Shown here piece by piece: positions 22,224 through 32,586 of a stretch of DNA of 64,000 nt (positions are counted from its first letter, which is position 1; the number at the start of each line of letters is the position of its first letter). The notes under the pieces are model-generated. The model worked only from the letters and a program-made list of their open reading frames with translations, was not told the origin of the DNA and searched no databases. Source of the DNA: Pyrenula massariospora (taxonomy: Eukaryota; Ascomycota; Eurotiomycetes; Pyrenulales; Pyrenulaceae); the NCBI GenBank assembly GCA_021030905.1, contig JAGFMI010000030.1, positions 62,001 through 126,000 of the forward strand, read 5' to 3'. The position numbers and the translations under genes were made by a program.

Positions 22224-22711
22224 TTACCGCCCTGCAAATGCATCCTGCGCCTGCGGTCCCTTCCACTGTATCCTGCCCTCGTATTTCTCAATGCCGCCAC
22301 CTTTGCCTCCAAGCCTTTCACCCGTCTTGATCACCGAATATCTGATCATTCGGGGGTCCAGACCAAGAGTCCGCTGAAGCTCTTGCTGTATAGTTGCCGA
22401 AGAATCAAACCGCATGATAAAGTAATGGCCGGTGTGATAGCGGGCCTGATGCTTTGTTGTCGGTCGAGGAAGGAGAAAGTCTCCCCAATTCGTGATCCCG
22501 CGGACTATTCCATTGGAACGTAGAATCTGCTGTCCCGCAGTGCGAGCAATCCTACAGCATCGTGAGCGGGTGGGTGAGATTAGCTATTTGGCAACATACT
22601 CCTTTACCTCGGAGAGGTTGCCGGGTCGGACCTAGAGGAAATGTCAGTGAGACCTTCAGGAGGAGGGTTGTTCGAGATGTGGCATACCACAGCTATTAGC
22701 TCGTACAGCAT
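22224..22711 (-). CDS. mrp17: mitochondrial small-subunit ribosomal protein bS6m (Mrp17)
   Basis: A structural protein of the mitochondrial 37S subunit. Three minus-strand exons, 22711-22688 (24 nt), 22631-22600 (32 nt) and 22551-22224, encode 127 aa. The joins give MLYELIAV, then VRPGNLSEVKE, then IARTAGQQILRSNG, as expected for the S6 fold. The remainder contains RGITNWGDFLLPRP, the GHYFIMRFDSS strand and PRMIRYSVIK. A Gly-rich tail ends it. No single open frame shows the whole gene because the first two exons are so short. It starts 245 bp from the H-protein gene, transcribed the other way; both products go to mitochondria. Confidence 0.9.
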
Positions 22712-22956
22712 ATCATACGGATGATTGTCTGGAAAGGGCTCGTTGTGGGAGTGCTGTCTCTGGAATTTGCTCTCTGGGACGAAAAGGCCGGAGTCGCTAC
22801 ACCTGCCTATTGAAGCTCCGCAAGCTGAGGTGCTTACCGCGGTTGTCGATATCTCGCCGATACCAGAAGCCCGCTGCACTCAATTAGCCCGTTGCACTGC
22901 TTTGTTGCCAGCAGGCCCCTGAACCTGTCGCTGCCTGAGGGGCTCTCCACGGTAGT
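22712..22956. promoter_or_regulatory. bidirectional promoter for mrp17 and gcv3
   Basis: The 245 bp between start codons of two divergent nuclear genes for mitochondrial proteins must contain both core promoters. No consensus element is claimed. Confidence 0.45.
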
Positions 22957-23592
22957 ATGGCGTCTAAAATAGCAACCTTTCGCGTCCCGAATGTTCTCAG
23001 CGCGTCTTCTCGTGCCTACTGCCCCCCCGGCCAACGCCTTGCCAGACCCGCAATATTTCGGACGAGTCCCAACCATTATAGGTCCTTCTCATACAGCAGC
23101 ACTTGTACGTCGGTCCTATGAAAACGTCTATCTCGCTTACCTAGACGACTGGCAGTACTGGAAAAGAAATATACAAGTGACCATGAGTGGGTCGAATTGT
23201 CGCCAGACGGCAAGACAGGTGTTTACTCACCCACAGAAGTCAAAAAATTGGGGCTTACAATAACAGGTACCATCGGAATCACGAATTACGCAGCGAATCA
23301 GCTTGGAGATGTCGTATACGTCGAGCTACCTCAGGTAGACCTATCCTTAAAGAAAGGCGATTCTTTAGGAGCTGTTGAGTCCGTGAAGTCGGCATCGGAC
23401 ATCATGACTCCAGTGTCGGGCACCATCGTTGAAGCCAATTCCGTGCTAGAAGAAAAGCCAGCGACCATCAACAAAGGACCAGAGGCAGAGGGCTGGATTG
23501 CAAAGATTGAGCTGGAAGATAACGGAGAGCTTGATTCGTTGATGGATGCGAAAGCATACACTTCCTTTACTGAGGAGCCAGATTCATCATAG
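22957..23592 (+). CDS. gcv3: glycine cleavage system H protein, mitochondrial
   Basis: The lipoyl carrier of the mitochondrial glycine decarboxylase complex. Best exons are 22957-23104, 23156-23218 and 23267-23592 (178 aa). The first encodes a Ser/Arg-rich presequence beginning MASKIATFRVP. The splice to exon 2 gives LLEKKYTSDHEWVELS, the conserved start of the mature protein. The second intron, 23219-23266, is 48 nt, a multiple of three without stops, so the frame reads through it. Removing it gives DGKTGTIGITNYAANQLGD, matching the family, whereas retention inserts 16 residues. The lipoylated Lys is in GAVESVKSASDI. The C-terminal GWIAKIEL strand is intact. Confidence 0.93.
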
Positions 23593-24600
23593 CATGCTTT
23601 ACGTTGCGATTTACGTCCTCAAAATCCCATCTCAACGTGGGATCGATCTTTTTGCTAGCATTTTGATTGTGGTGCATTCACCGGCTCAAAGCGGATTTAC
23701 ATACCAACTGATGAGACCGTGGGATTTCTCTGCGTCCACGTCCTTTCCGAGTTGCTTAACGGTCGGACTTCTTCAGTAGTCCCTATTCAAGTCTTTATTT
23801 TGGCATCTCGTGAGCGACTTCGTTCTTGGGCTTACTTCCTGCCGTATTGAGCAGGATTGTTCCTGATAAGTCTGATTGTCCACGCTACGGTACTTTAGTC
23901 CGTTTTTGCCAGTTGGGCTTAACATCCCAGCTACTTCCACGCCTGCTACTATATTTCAAATCTCTGGCTTGCTAATTCTCGGCTGTGGCATGATATCAAA
24001 TATGTTCTCCTGATCGACCGGGATTGACGAGGCTGAAACACTTGTGAGTTTCTAAACAAGTCTGTTCGCTAATCTTGCAACACTCCAACCTACCGCATCG
24101 GGAATTTCGTTCATGCGTCACCCAAATCGTGGAAGCTTATTGGCTCCGTCCGAATTTGTCCAGCTAATTCAAAATCAAGATGGCGCTTGGATCTATAAGG
24201 CACAATTCTTAACGCCACTCTCCCAACACCGCGGGATGGCCCTTACTAAACCTTCGGCAGCGTCTTAGAATGGTGTCAGAAGTCGGCTCGCCGTTAACTG
24301 TTACGACGGATTTCTCGGTGCGAGACTATGACAGATATCAAGAATTATCGTAACTCTGTTTCTAGGTAAGACGTCGGATTTTTCGCTTGATGATGAAACG
24401 GGGCTTGGCTTACGTTCTGCTCTATTCACACCCTTTCCCTTGGCCTTGTTGCCATCTTTCAAGTCATGCCATGAATCGGAAGATTCGGAACCCAGGTTTT
24501 GCTTGGGAATACATAACCTGAACCTACCGGCCGTCAAGAGTATCATTTCAGTTGCAAGTGTAACGGTTTCTCCAACTCGTCGTTCATTCCTCCAGTAGCT
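23593..24600. other. 1-kb intergenic between gcv3 and cutinase
   Basis: The region contains the gcv3 3' flank and the cutinase promoter. No gene is supported. The complementary strand of the cutinase region is open for 271 codons into this interval, but that frame has no family sequence and mostly mirrors cutinase. Confidence 0.45.
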
Positions 24601-25420
24601 ATGTCTCTCACTACAGCGCTCCTCCTTTCTATTCTCTGCACGCTCGTCCTCTGTAGCCCAACCCCCATCGCAAATGTACAAATTGAAAATCAAATCATAG
24701 CAGCCCGGCAGGCAGTTGGGAACACTGCAAATGATCTCCAAAATGGCGACTGCAAGGCCATGACTCTCATCTTTGCCCGGGGGACGACCGAAACCGGAAA
24801 TATGGGAACGATCGTGGGTCCGCCATTCGCCAATGCACTCCAGCAAGCCGCTGGAGCGAACAACGTTGCTGTCCAGGGCGTCAACAATTATCCTGCAGAC
24901 GTTCAAGGGTTTCTTGCTGGTGGTGATGCAGGCGGAAGCAAAGAGATGGCCAGTCTTGTACAGCAAGCCATGACGTCGTGCCCGAACACGCAAGTTGTCA
25001 TGTCGGGTTATAGGTGCGTCTCTCCTAGCAATGATAACATCCGTCACGACGTACTCAACCTCAACGACTGACACACTCCCAGCCAAGGCGGTCAACTTGT
25101 CCACAATGCAGCTCAAATGCTTCCAGCCGCTACTATGGAGGCTGTCTCCTCAGTAGTCATCTTTGGGGACCCCGACAACCCACAACCCGTCCAAGGTGCA
25201 AGCGCCGCAAAGACTAAGGTCTTCTGCGCTCAGGGAGATGCTATTTGCGCTGGACAAGCACTGGTGTTGGCGCCGCATCTAAGCTACGGCAGCGATGCAG
25301 GAGCTGCTGCGGACTTTGTTATGCAGAATGTGGCCGGAAAGGGTATCAATAGGTAAGTTTGGACCATCCCAATTATCTGCGATGATACGACGGCGCGCGG
25401 CTAACGAGCTTAGCAAGTGA
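24601..25420 (+). CDS. cutinase (secreted serine esterase, CE5)
   Basis: A secreted alpha/beta hydrolase that cleaves ester bonds of plant cutin. Exons are 24601-25013, 25083-25352 and 25414-25420 (229 aa). The signal peptide is LLLSILCTLVLCSPTP. The oxyanion-region segment FARGTTETGNMG is present. The nucleophile Ser is in GYSQGG, its codon split by the first intron (TAT AG | C CAA). The catalytic Asp lies in FCAQGDAICAG and the His in APHLSYGSDA, all three in canonical order. Cys residues match the two family disulfides (DC near residue 55 with SC, and FC with IC). The last exon is only 7 nt (Lys and stop); without that splice the protein would end two codons after the donor. It marks the window as from a plant-associated or saprotrophic fungus. 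Confidence 0.93.
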
Positions 25421-27142
25421 TACAACTGGAAAGTCGAAGCAGGCAAATCAGTTGGGAACGGTCAAGGAGAAGAAGCGCATCTTTCCAAACCTATAGGTTT
25501 CCATGGCCAGACGGCGACTGGGATGTAGAATATGGGATGTCGGCGTTTGACATCTCCATCTCAATGTAAAGCGAATATTTGTCACTGCTAGGACATTCAG
25601 TTCTAGCCTAAACCCAACCCTGTGCAAATGGGGCTCGGTGTTAGAAGTCATGCCGCATCGGATTGTTATCATTGACGCCCGTCTGATGTATATTCGTTGG
25701 GGCACGACTTCTGACATCCAGCGTCGAAAGCCACTGAATGATCAATCCTTGGCGGAAATTTTTCAAAACACAGTAGCACCCGCCATATATTACCATAACA
25801 GCCTAGGTATGTCTGCTATTGAGCCAGCATCGCCTTACATTTCTACGGAGGATGCCTTAGAGGTAATTAGTGTACGAAGGGCCGAATATCGATTTGCAAC
25901 AACTGGTCTTGAAAGAATGGAAAACTCAGTAATCCGTAAGTAGTGGGAAAGCAGAGGCGAGTAATAGAGACTCGGAGCAAGACCTATACACGGTATCATC
26001 TCTTGAAGAAAACCAAGCCTGACAAGGTGAAGCTCTGAAGAAAAAGTCGAAGACGGTGGCGTCAGGAGCTCTCGGAAGTAAGCGAGATGCTACTAAAACG
26101 GCTTCCGGTTAATCATAACATCACGGCATTATGCCTCCTTTGGCATTGCATTCAAATCCCAAGCTTTGCTCTCCGAACAGCAATGATAGACATCGAATCG
26201 TTTACAGTCTTCCGTGCGCTTCATGTCAGTCTTTGCTCTCTCTAAGCGAGTCGCAGTGTTGATGCCAGCCAAATACCCCAGTCTCGTGACCCATGTTATT
26301 GCCGCAATTTTATTGATAGCTGATCTTTGCTTCACGAAGCCATTGCTTGTCTTGAGTTTATATTAGGGCTGCAGGGGCTGTGTACGGATGGCTGAAACTG
26401 CCTCGTCTCATATGAAGACTTGCCATCCTACTTCCAGGGCACTGCGTTACGGCCTGCAGATATTCAAGGATCCCCTGCACTACATCGAATTGCTCTTCTG
26501 GACTTTAATTATTACTACTTCTAAGCACTGTCTAGCTAAAGGCCTCTGCTTTCTCGTCCAAAACGCTTCTGCCACATGGCACAAAATCATCACCATCAGC
26601 ATGACAGAGCTCGGTCCTTTATCCAAAGTCGGGCTTTTCCAATTGTTATCATTCCTCAATCGAAACAACTGCAGACACCCAAGCTAGCTAACATGCTCTT
26701 CGTGAATGCAAGTTACATGCTTTTCCTGGCATCAGTGCCTATAGTATTTCTCCGGCTGCAGTGTGTTTATTGGGTGACGCAAGATGCTTTACACGCAACT
26801 GGCCAGGCAGCGTCTCGACTCCGCGACACTCCGAAGCCCAATACCACAGGGTAATCCATGCCATTTCAGAACTCGTAGCAAAACCATCAAATCAAAATCT
26901 GAGGGGACGGGTCTTGCTTTCTAGGCTGACGGGATCCGAGACCGCAGTAAGTAAGCGCGTCTAAGATTCCATGTGGTGTTGTGCAGCCGTTTTGCTTACT
27001 TTTGAACTAATGTTATGTTAGCCCAAAGAACAACTTCTATTCCATCGTGATCTTAGCCAGTAATGCAGTGACATCTCGCATCTTTCGCTTCCTATCCTTT
27101 CCTATACGCGATCTTCTCTCCAAGCATAATCCGCCGTTCCCC
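25421..27142. other. 1.7-kb intergenic with palindromic repeat copy 2
   Basis: No gene is supported in this interval between cutinase and the rhodopsin-like gene. It contains the palindrome at 25643-25712. Several short open frames near 26388-26964 lack family sequence or consistent splice joins. Confidence 0.45.
25643..25712. repeat. 70-bp imperfect palindrome, copy 2
   Basis: The arms 25643-25671 and 25684-25712 are inverted copies: AGAAGTC pairs with GACTTCT, TGCC with GGCA, and ATCA with TGAT, with a few mismatches. Pairing continues outward to about 25633-25722 with one mismatch and G-T pairs. Translating either strand therefore gives similar short peptides. The span equals that of the element at 1960-2029 and the termini match. 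It could be a MITE remnant or a hairpin-forming element; no transposase is nearby. Confidence 0.65.
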
Positions 27143-28466
27143 ATGGGGATCTCAGAACAGCAGCCCAAGGTGGTAATCATTACCATTTTCATGATATGTC
27201 TCTCCACACTCTCGTTGATCTTCCGCTTCATTGCTCGCAAGATTTCGAGAGCTGGCTTTTGGTGGGACGACTGGTGCGCATTAGTCGCTTGGGTTCTTTC
27301 GACCGGCGTCAACGGTTCAATTTTCGCTGGTACGGAATGTAATAGTCGTGTGAACTGGATCTGATGATATACAGGTATCGTGTGCGGGTTGGGAAGACAC
27401 ACGTTTGAGCCTGGCCTCCAGCTAGCCGCTGTGAAGTGTTTGTTAAAGGTTTGTGGCATTGGTCCCCGTATTTGGCGTTACTAAAATTGTCAGTCTGTCT
27501 TCTCAGCATTGCCAGTCTATTCGTTTACCTTGCCCGCGATCAAATCCGCGATGCTGTTGTTTTATTGGCGGACGATAGCTCGTGACAAGGGCATGAAGAC
27601 TGCGATCATCGTCATAGCTATCGCTTTGTTCCTGTGGGCGAACGCTTCTCTCTGGACTGGCATCTTCCTGTGCAATCCAGTTCACCGCTTCTGGGATGTC
27701 GACATGCCTACTGGGACCTGCATACCGAATCGACCGTATTTTGTTGGCATCGCCGTGACTAACCTCTTGACCGACGCTGCTGTCTTAGTCTTGCCGATTA
27801 AGATTGTCTGGAACCTGAAAATATCGTTAGCGCAGAAGCTTGCGCTTACTGGCATTTTTGCTCTAGGTAGCTTGTATGTGTCTTCTCATTCTCCTCGACC
27901 TCTGGTTGACTTCGAAAGTGTGAGCGTCATCTCAATACTTCGTATCACTACATTACATGACCTTAAAGACCCTGACCCGCTTTGTAAGTCCTCAACTGCT
28001 TGTCGCCAATTAGACGCTAAAACTTGCAGACAATAACGTTCCCGGCACGATCTGGACCGGGATCGAGACTGCACTAGGGGTAGTATCCATCAATCTACCA
28101 GTCCTCTATCCTCTATTCCGGAAAATCAGTCCACGTGCGTGGCGTCGCGGCAACACCAGCTACAAGAATTATCACAGCAGATATGGGCAATATGGCCAGC
28201 GCTCCAATCTAGGGATGGGGAAGGAAAGACAACTTGTCTCAGTCCGCTCCACCCCAGACAGGTCAATGAACCAGGTTCAATCGTGGGACAGGCGGAAAAG
28301 CCGAGATTCAGAGGAGGGGATTCTCGACTATGACCAGGTCAGAAACTCAAGCCATGGCAAAATCTGGGTACAGACAGAGTTGCAGGTCGAAGAGGAACAT
28401 GGGATGAATCCAATGCCATCTTCAGGGTCGTTCCCGCCCTATCAGTACCATCCACGGGAAGCATAG
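27143..28466 (+). CDS. fungal rhodopsin-like integral membrane protein (seven-TM)
   Basis: A member of the large fungal 'rhodopsin domain' (PF20684-type) family, whose functions are mostly unknown. Five exons, 27143-27329, 27375-27448, 27494-27873, 27919-27983 and 28030-28466, encode 380 aa. Seven hydrophobic segments begin with VVIITIFMICLSTLSL. Family hallmarks are FWWDDWCALVAW, LPAIKSAMLLFYWR, CNPVHRFWD followed by GTCI, TNLLTDAAVLVLPI, ILRITTLHDL and NVPGTIWTGIETALGVVSINLPVL. The fourth join restores the aromatic DPL-Y segment before NNVPG. The C-terminal about 110 residues are cytosolic and low-complexity. No CFEM domain is present. A pheromone or nutrient receptor role is only speculation. 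Confidence 0.85.
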
Positions 28467-29101
28467 ACTGATGAGCGAACAAGGAAGAGAGGGAGCGCAT
28501 TATGATAAGACGTGAATTGGCATAGTTCCAGCCAACTCGAATTGTGGAGTGAGAATTGCATTGTATGGGTCTCATTGGCAGCGTCTGGCCATAGTGCTAA
28601 TAACTCTGATCACGCTCTGAGATGTCAAACTAAGCCACGCCTCCAATGTGTCTGCGCATTTTTAGATTCAGCATTGAAGGTTCCTGCGCGCCATCTCATC
28701 TACGTGCACGTTATCGATGACCAGTCGCATCCTTTTCTATCTCGGATTCTTCATAAAAGGTTGAAGAACCTCGCAAGCCAACGACGGTTGACAAGCTCGA
28801 CAAGTTTCTAGATAGTGGCTTGGCAGATCTGCAGTCTGGCGGCCCGGTCCGCTTACAAGCGTCGAAGTCAAACCCATGACGAGGCGAGGCCGGGGCACAG
28901 AGGTCGAGGGGGCTCGGTCGGTGTTACAGGACAAGGAGCGAGAAGATGTCACATGGGTGGTTTGACATGCACCATGGTCGACCCATAGAGAGAGCATGGG
29001 CACTACAGTGCTGGCGCTTGGTGTGGTACCTAAAACTACCCCTTTTCTTAAGCTTCTCATTAAGCTTCCCTATGCCCCAAAGTTGACAGAAGCTATCAGA
29101 T
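28467..29101. other. intergenic (convergent), nothing recognised
   Basis: The 635 bp lie between the stop codons of the rhodopsin-like gene and the WW-domain gene. No conserved reading frame or RNA is seen. Confidence 0.45.
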
Positions 29102-29910
29102 TTAGTAGCCGTCATCATAACGGCCCTCATCTCTTCCTGCATCGTAGGCATCATCGATGTTATCCCCGAATCGCTCGGCATCGCCGACCTTGTCTCCGAC
29201 CCAGCCAGCTACGTTCTCGGGGGCATCCTCCACGTCCTCAACAGCATTGTCAAACGTATTCTCGACGCCGTACTTGGCTCGATCGTAGTCCTGCTCGATA
29301 TCCTGCGGGATATCCTCTACTTCACCGACCTTGATTGGGCGTTAGGTAAGCATGGCGGCCTCGCAAGCAGCTTATCGAACATACCTTTCTTCCTGTCCAT
29401 TCCGCGGCGTTCTCCGGAAAGTCCTCTGCGTTGTTTTCGAATCGGGCTTTGTCCTGGTCGAAATTTTGCTTCGCTTCTTCTCCTTCGTGCATTAGGAGTG
29501 CACCACCCGCCAGCCCCGCCGCTGCACCCATTGCACCGTAGGCCAGGCCGTGTCCCTTGCTCTCATGCTTCTCTTCGTAGTATTGACCGCCGCCGGGCAT
29601 GGGGCCGCTTTGGTAGTAGCCAGATTGTGGATTGGGACCACCCTGCAGTCATGATAGTTGGCTTCAACCGCAATCAGGCCGTATTCATATCTCTCACCTG
29701 GTAGTATTCTGTTCTCTGCTGGGGATACTCAAAGGTACGCTCGCCGGTCTGCTCGTTGATGAAGAGCCATCGCTGGTCACGGTCATCCCAGCGTGCAACC
29801 CAAGGAGGAGGGACCTGGGGAGGGCCGCTATTATAGCCACCTTGCGGGGCGCCGTATTTTTGTTCCTCCTTGTGGGCAAACTTCCCGATCATGTCACCGA
29901 TGAAAGACAT
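29102..29910 (-). CDS. WW-domain protein with glycine-zipper segment
   Basis: Three minus-strand exons, 29910-29698, 29642-29385 and 29329-29102, encode 232 aa, all joins in phase 0. Residues about 34-66 form a WW domain (PPWVARWDDRDQRWLFINEQTG then TFEYP) in which the second signature Trp is Phe, as in some Pro-binding variants. A Gly/Tyr/Pro-rich linker follows. A small-residue helix, GAMGAAAGLAGGALL, resembles a glycine zipper that could insert in or associate with membranes. The C-terminal half is an acidic run of degenerate repeats such as DFPENAAEWTGRKVG and DAPENVAGWVGDKVG, which predict amphipathic helix. This architecture recurs in filamentous fungi but I know no assigned function. 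Confidence 0.8.
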
Positions 29911-30577
29911 GGTAAGAAGACGAAGCCGGTTGCCAGAATGAGAGAATACAGAAGACGCTGCGGATGAGAGACTACTAGCAAAGATAAAGGTTGAAAAAGG
30001 AGTAGACGGGCGTTGAGCCAGAGTGGCACTGCATTTCAGAGGTTGCCGGGGCGGGGGCCTCAAACGTAACCTGACGCATTCTGACGTCGGTGGAGCAAAG
30101 CGGGCGTGAATTGTTACGGTGAGAATCAAAACGCTTTGCTTGAATATCTTCAATTGCTCCAAGCCAAGCGGAATTCATCCCTTGCCAAGCTTTTCCAAGA
30201 CTCTGAACATCTTCACCACTTCTCTCTATTACGCCGGTGGGGTTATCATTGGCTGTACAAACAACCGCGGTCGTGCTACAAGTCTTGGGTTTACGAACAA
30301 ATTTGGTTGGCCAACTTCATGCCGGGGCAGAGATCCCATACGGGCATTTGTTCGATCGGTGTTTATTTTGTGTGTGCATCACCACGCCATCTGAGTTGCT
30401 CCCAAATTTTATTGCTATTATGAATCTCGGAATTTCATCTTTCTTCAGTATGGGGTGATCTACCAAGTCTACCCGTCAATTTCCAGTATAGAGTCTCCGA
30501 AATATTCTCGGAATTTATAGCATTTGCAGCAGATGCCGTCCGAGCATGTCTTCCCCGACACTTGTACGTGAAGGCAC
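29911..30577. other. intergenic, WW-gene promoter and GH43 3' flank
   Basis: Nothing conserved is seen apart from a Cys-rich open stretch on the minus strand (30470-30577) immediately after the GH43 stop codon, which may be an unspliced or alternative last exon. Confidence 0.4.
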
Positions 30578-31708
30578 TTACAGGCTTGGAGGCGCTGGAT
30601 AAGGACCGTACCCGGGTTTTGGGAAACGCGGCGTTCCATCCGCCCTCCAGCCGAATTTCTGTGTCCTAATGGATCGGGCACTCCATCCATTTGTCGGGTC
30701 TCGCATGCCGTGGTACACGATCCAATTTTCTCCGCCAGCAGTTGTGAAGCTTGCGTGACCTACGCCGTAGGCTTGCTCGAGTTTGTTTTGGTAGAAGACA
30801 CATCCATTGTGTTTCACCCAATCTTCTGCATTCATTGGATCAGTGCCAACGAGTTCAAGCTGCCCAAGGCAATAGTTTTTGTTATCACTCCTCCCCGCAG
30901 AATAGATGATAAATTGCTGAGAAGTATATGGATTGGTCAACTGCTGGGGAGCCTCATTTGATGACAGGCGAATGTTGTTCATTCGTCCATATGGAGTCTT
31001 TTCCCATGCTTGATCTGGCACGGAAATGATGGCGCGTTCAGTCAAGTTAGACGTTACGGTGAATGGGTCCGACATTTTGGTAATACAAAGCATTGAAGGC
31101 CACGAGACATATGCCTCGTACCAGCAGCTATAGATATGGTAGAGGCCAGTCTCGTGCTGAAAATACGTCCCGTCAATTGCAAACTGGCCGTACGTATCAA
31201 GTGTGCGAGGTGTGCTGAAGTTACTCCAAGGGTCTGAAGATGTGCTCTCCATGACAAACATCCGGTGGTTCACCGCGGGACAATTCCAATCGCAAAGCAT
31301 CTCCGTCTCGGGCGGCGGATTATCCTCATCTTTATCCGCAGTGAAGATAATGTACCAACGATCCCCAATGTTGTGTAGCTCTGGAGCCCAGAGATCGTAG
31401 CTGTAATTTGTGTTTTCGGGAGGATTCAGAACCAGCATAGACTCGGCATTGCTCCAGTCACTATTTGGCATGTCAACCAGATCAAAATTGTCAAGAGGCT
31501 CATGCACTTACGTGAGAGTTCTGCTCCGAAACATTGTAATGTTAGCAGTCAGCGTGAAAGTCATGTAATACCATCCCTCATACTGTACAACCCAGGGGTC
31601 TGCGCCGGATGAAAGAATTGGATTGGTATAGGTGCCATTCGCTCCATTTGCAATAGTGTTGGAATACTGAGCGGCCGCCAGAGCCGCGAAGAGCAGCAAC
31701 GCGAGCAT
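30578..31708 (-). CDS. secreted glycoside hydrolase family 43
   Basis: GH43 enzymes remove arabinose or xylose from plant hemicellulose. Minus-strand exons 31708-31512 and 31451-30578 encode 356 aa. A signal peptide (LALLLFAALAAAQ) leads straight into the five-bladed propeller: NPILSSGADPWVV with the catalytic-base Asp, YYMTFT, YDLWAPELH, and FAIDGTYF with the pKa-modulating Asp. A later blade reads YGVGHASF and WIVYHG. Many N-x-S/T sites are present. The 60-nt intron join gives RSRTLTNAESM. A GTAAGT overlaps the stop region, so a further 3' exon is possible, but no acceptor gives a better end. The GH28 gene lies upstream on the same strand. Confidence 0.9.
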
Positions 31709-32586
31709 TTCGAGGTTCTATGATGTGCGGACATCTTGAGATTACTGAGTTACCAACAATTAACCAAGATCAACGGAGCCCACGCATGTGGAGCTTGAAG
31801 CGTGAAGGCTGGATAACAAAAACCGGACGGCGAGAAGGCTGGGGGTGGAGAAGCGGGGGGAAAATGCGGGGGATTCAGGGAACAGGATTCACAAAGACGT
31901 TGCCTCAGGTAGGTATGACAGTCTCTGCTAACTTAGGATATATCCAGCGCCTCACATCAACCTTTACGACCCCTTTGGACGCGTTATCTCGCAGAAATAG
32001 CCTGCCAGAGTGCAACAGACTCCTCCATAGTCCCTATGTGTGGTTATTTATGTACTCGTGCCACCACACGGTCCACTTCGGGACAGGAACGTATCACTCT
32101 AACAAAGGGAAATATAGCCATTCTCATTGACTAGCTGCTTCTTTTTCTGACGGGTAGCCTCAAATGCCCGGTCAAGGCAATCTCGCCGCTCACAAGAACA
32201 ACACGTATCTTGATGGTCGATTGTGGGGATCGAGGGGACGTGGGACACTGTCGAAAAGAAGCATTTTGAGGCTATCTAGGCTGGAAAGACATGTAGCCAA
32301 CGTAAGGTTGGAGTGGGAAAACGCTTGCACGCGTTTAAGCCAAAATTGACGCGTATTTCATGTCAAACTACCTGAGATGGTTGTTCTATCAAAGGTTGGC
32401 GTTAATTGCAACTTGCGCCGAACTGCGCATCGTCTTCCACAAAACACTAATATTGCTCACCCTTGAAGCAGCGTTATTTTTTCCATCGTAAAGGTGTTAA
32501 CGTTAAGCAACGGGCACGTGCCGGTAGACGAATCCAGTGTCAACAAAGAAAATGGATTTCAAGATCTTACATTCATCTATTTTCCC
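31709..32586. other. intergenic between GH43 start and GH28 stop
   Basis: The 878 bp contain the GH43 promoter and the GH28 3' flank. No gene or repeat is recognised. Confidence 0.45.

Noticed and set aside
24262-24320. Possible third palindrome copy (GTCAGAAGTCGG start)
   Set aside because: Only the first about 12 bases resemble the element; no matching right arm occurs 70 nt downstream.
24301-25116. 271-codon open frame antisense to cutinase
   Set aside because: It mirrors cutinase exon 1, has no recognisable motif, and the sense strand has complete family and splice evidence.
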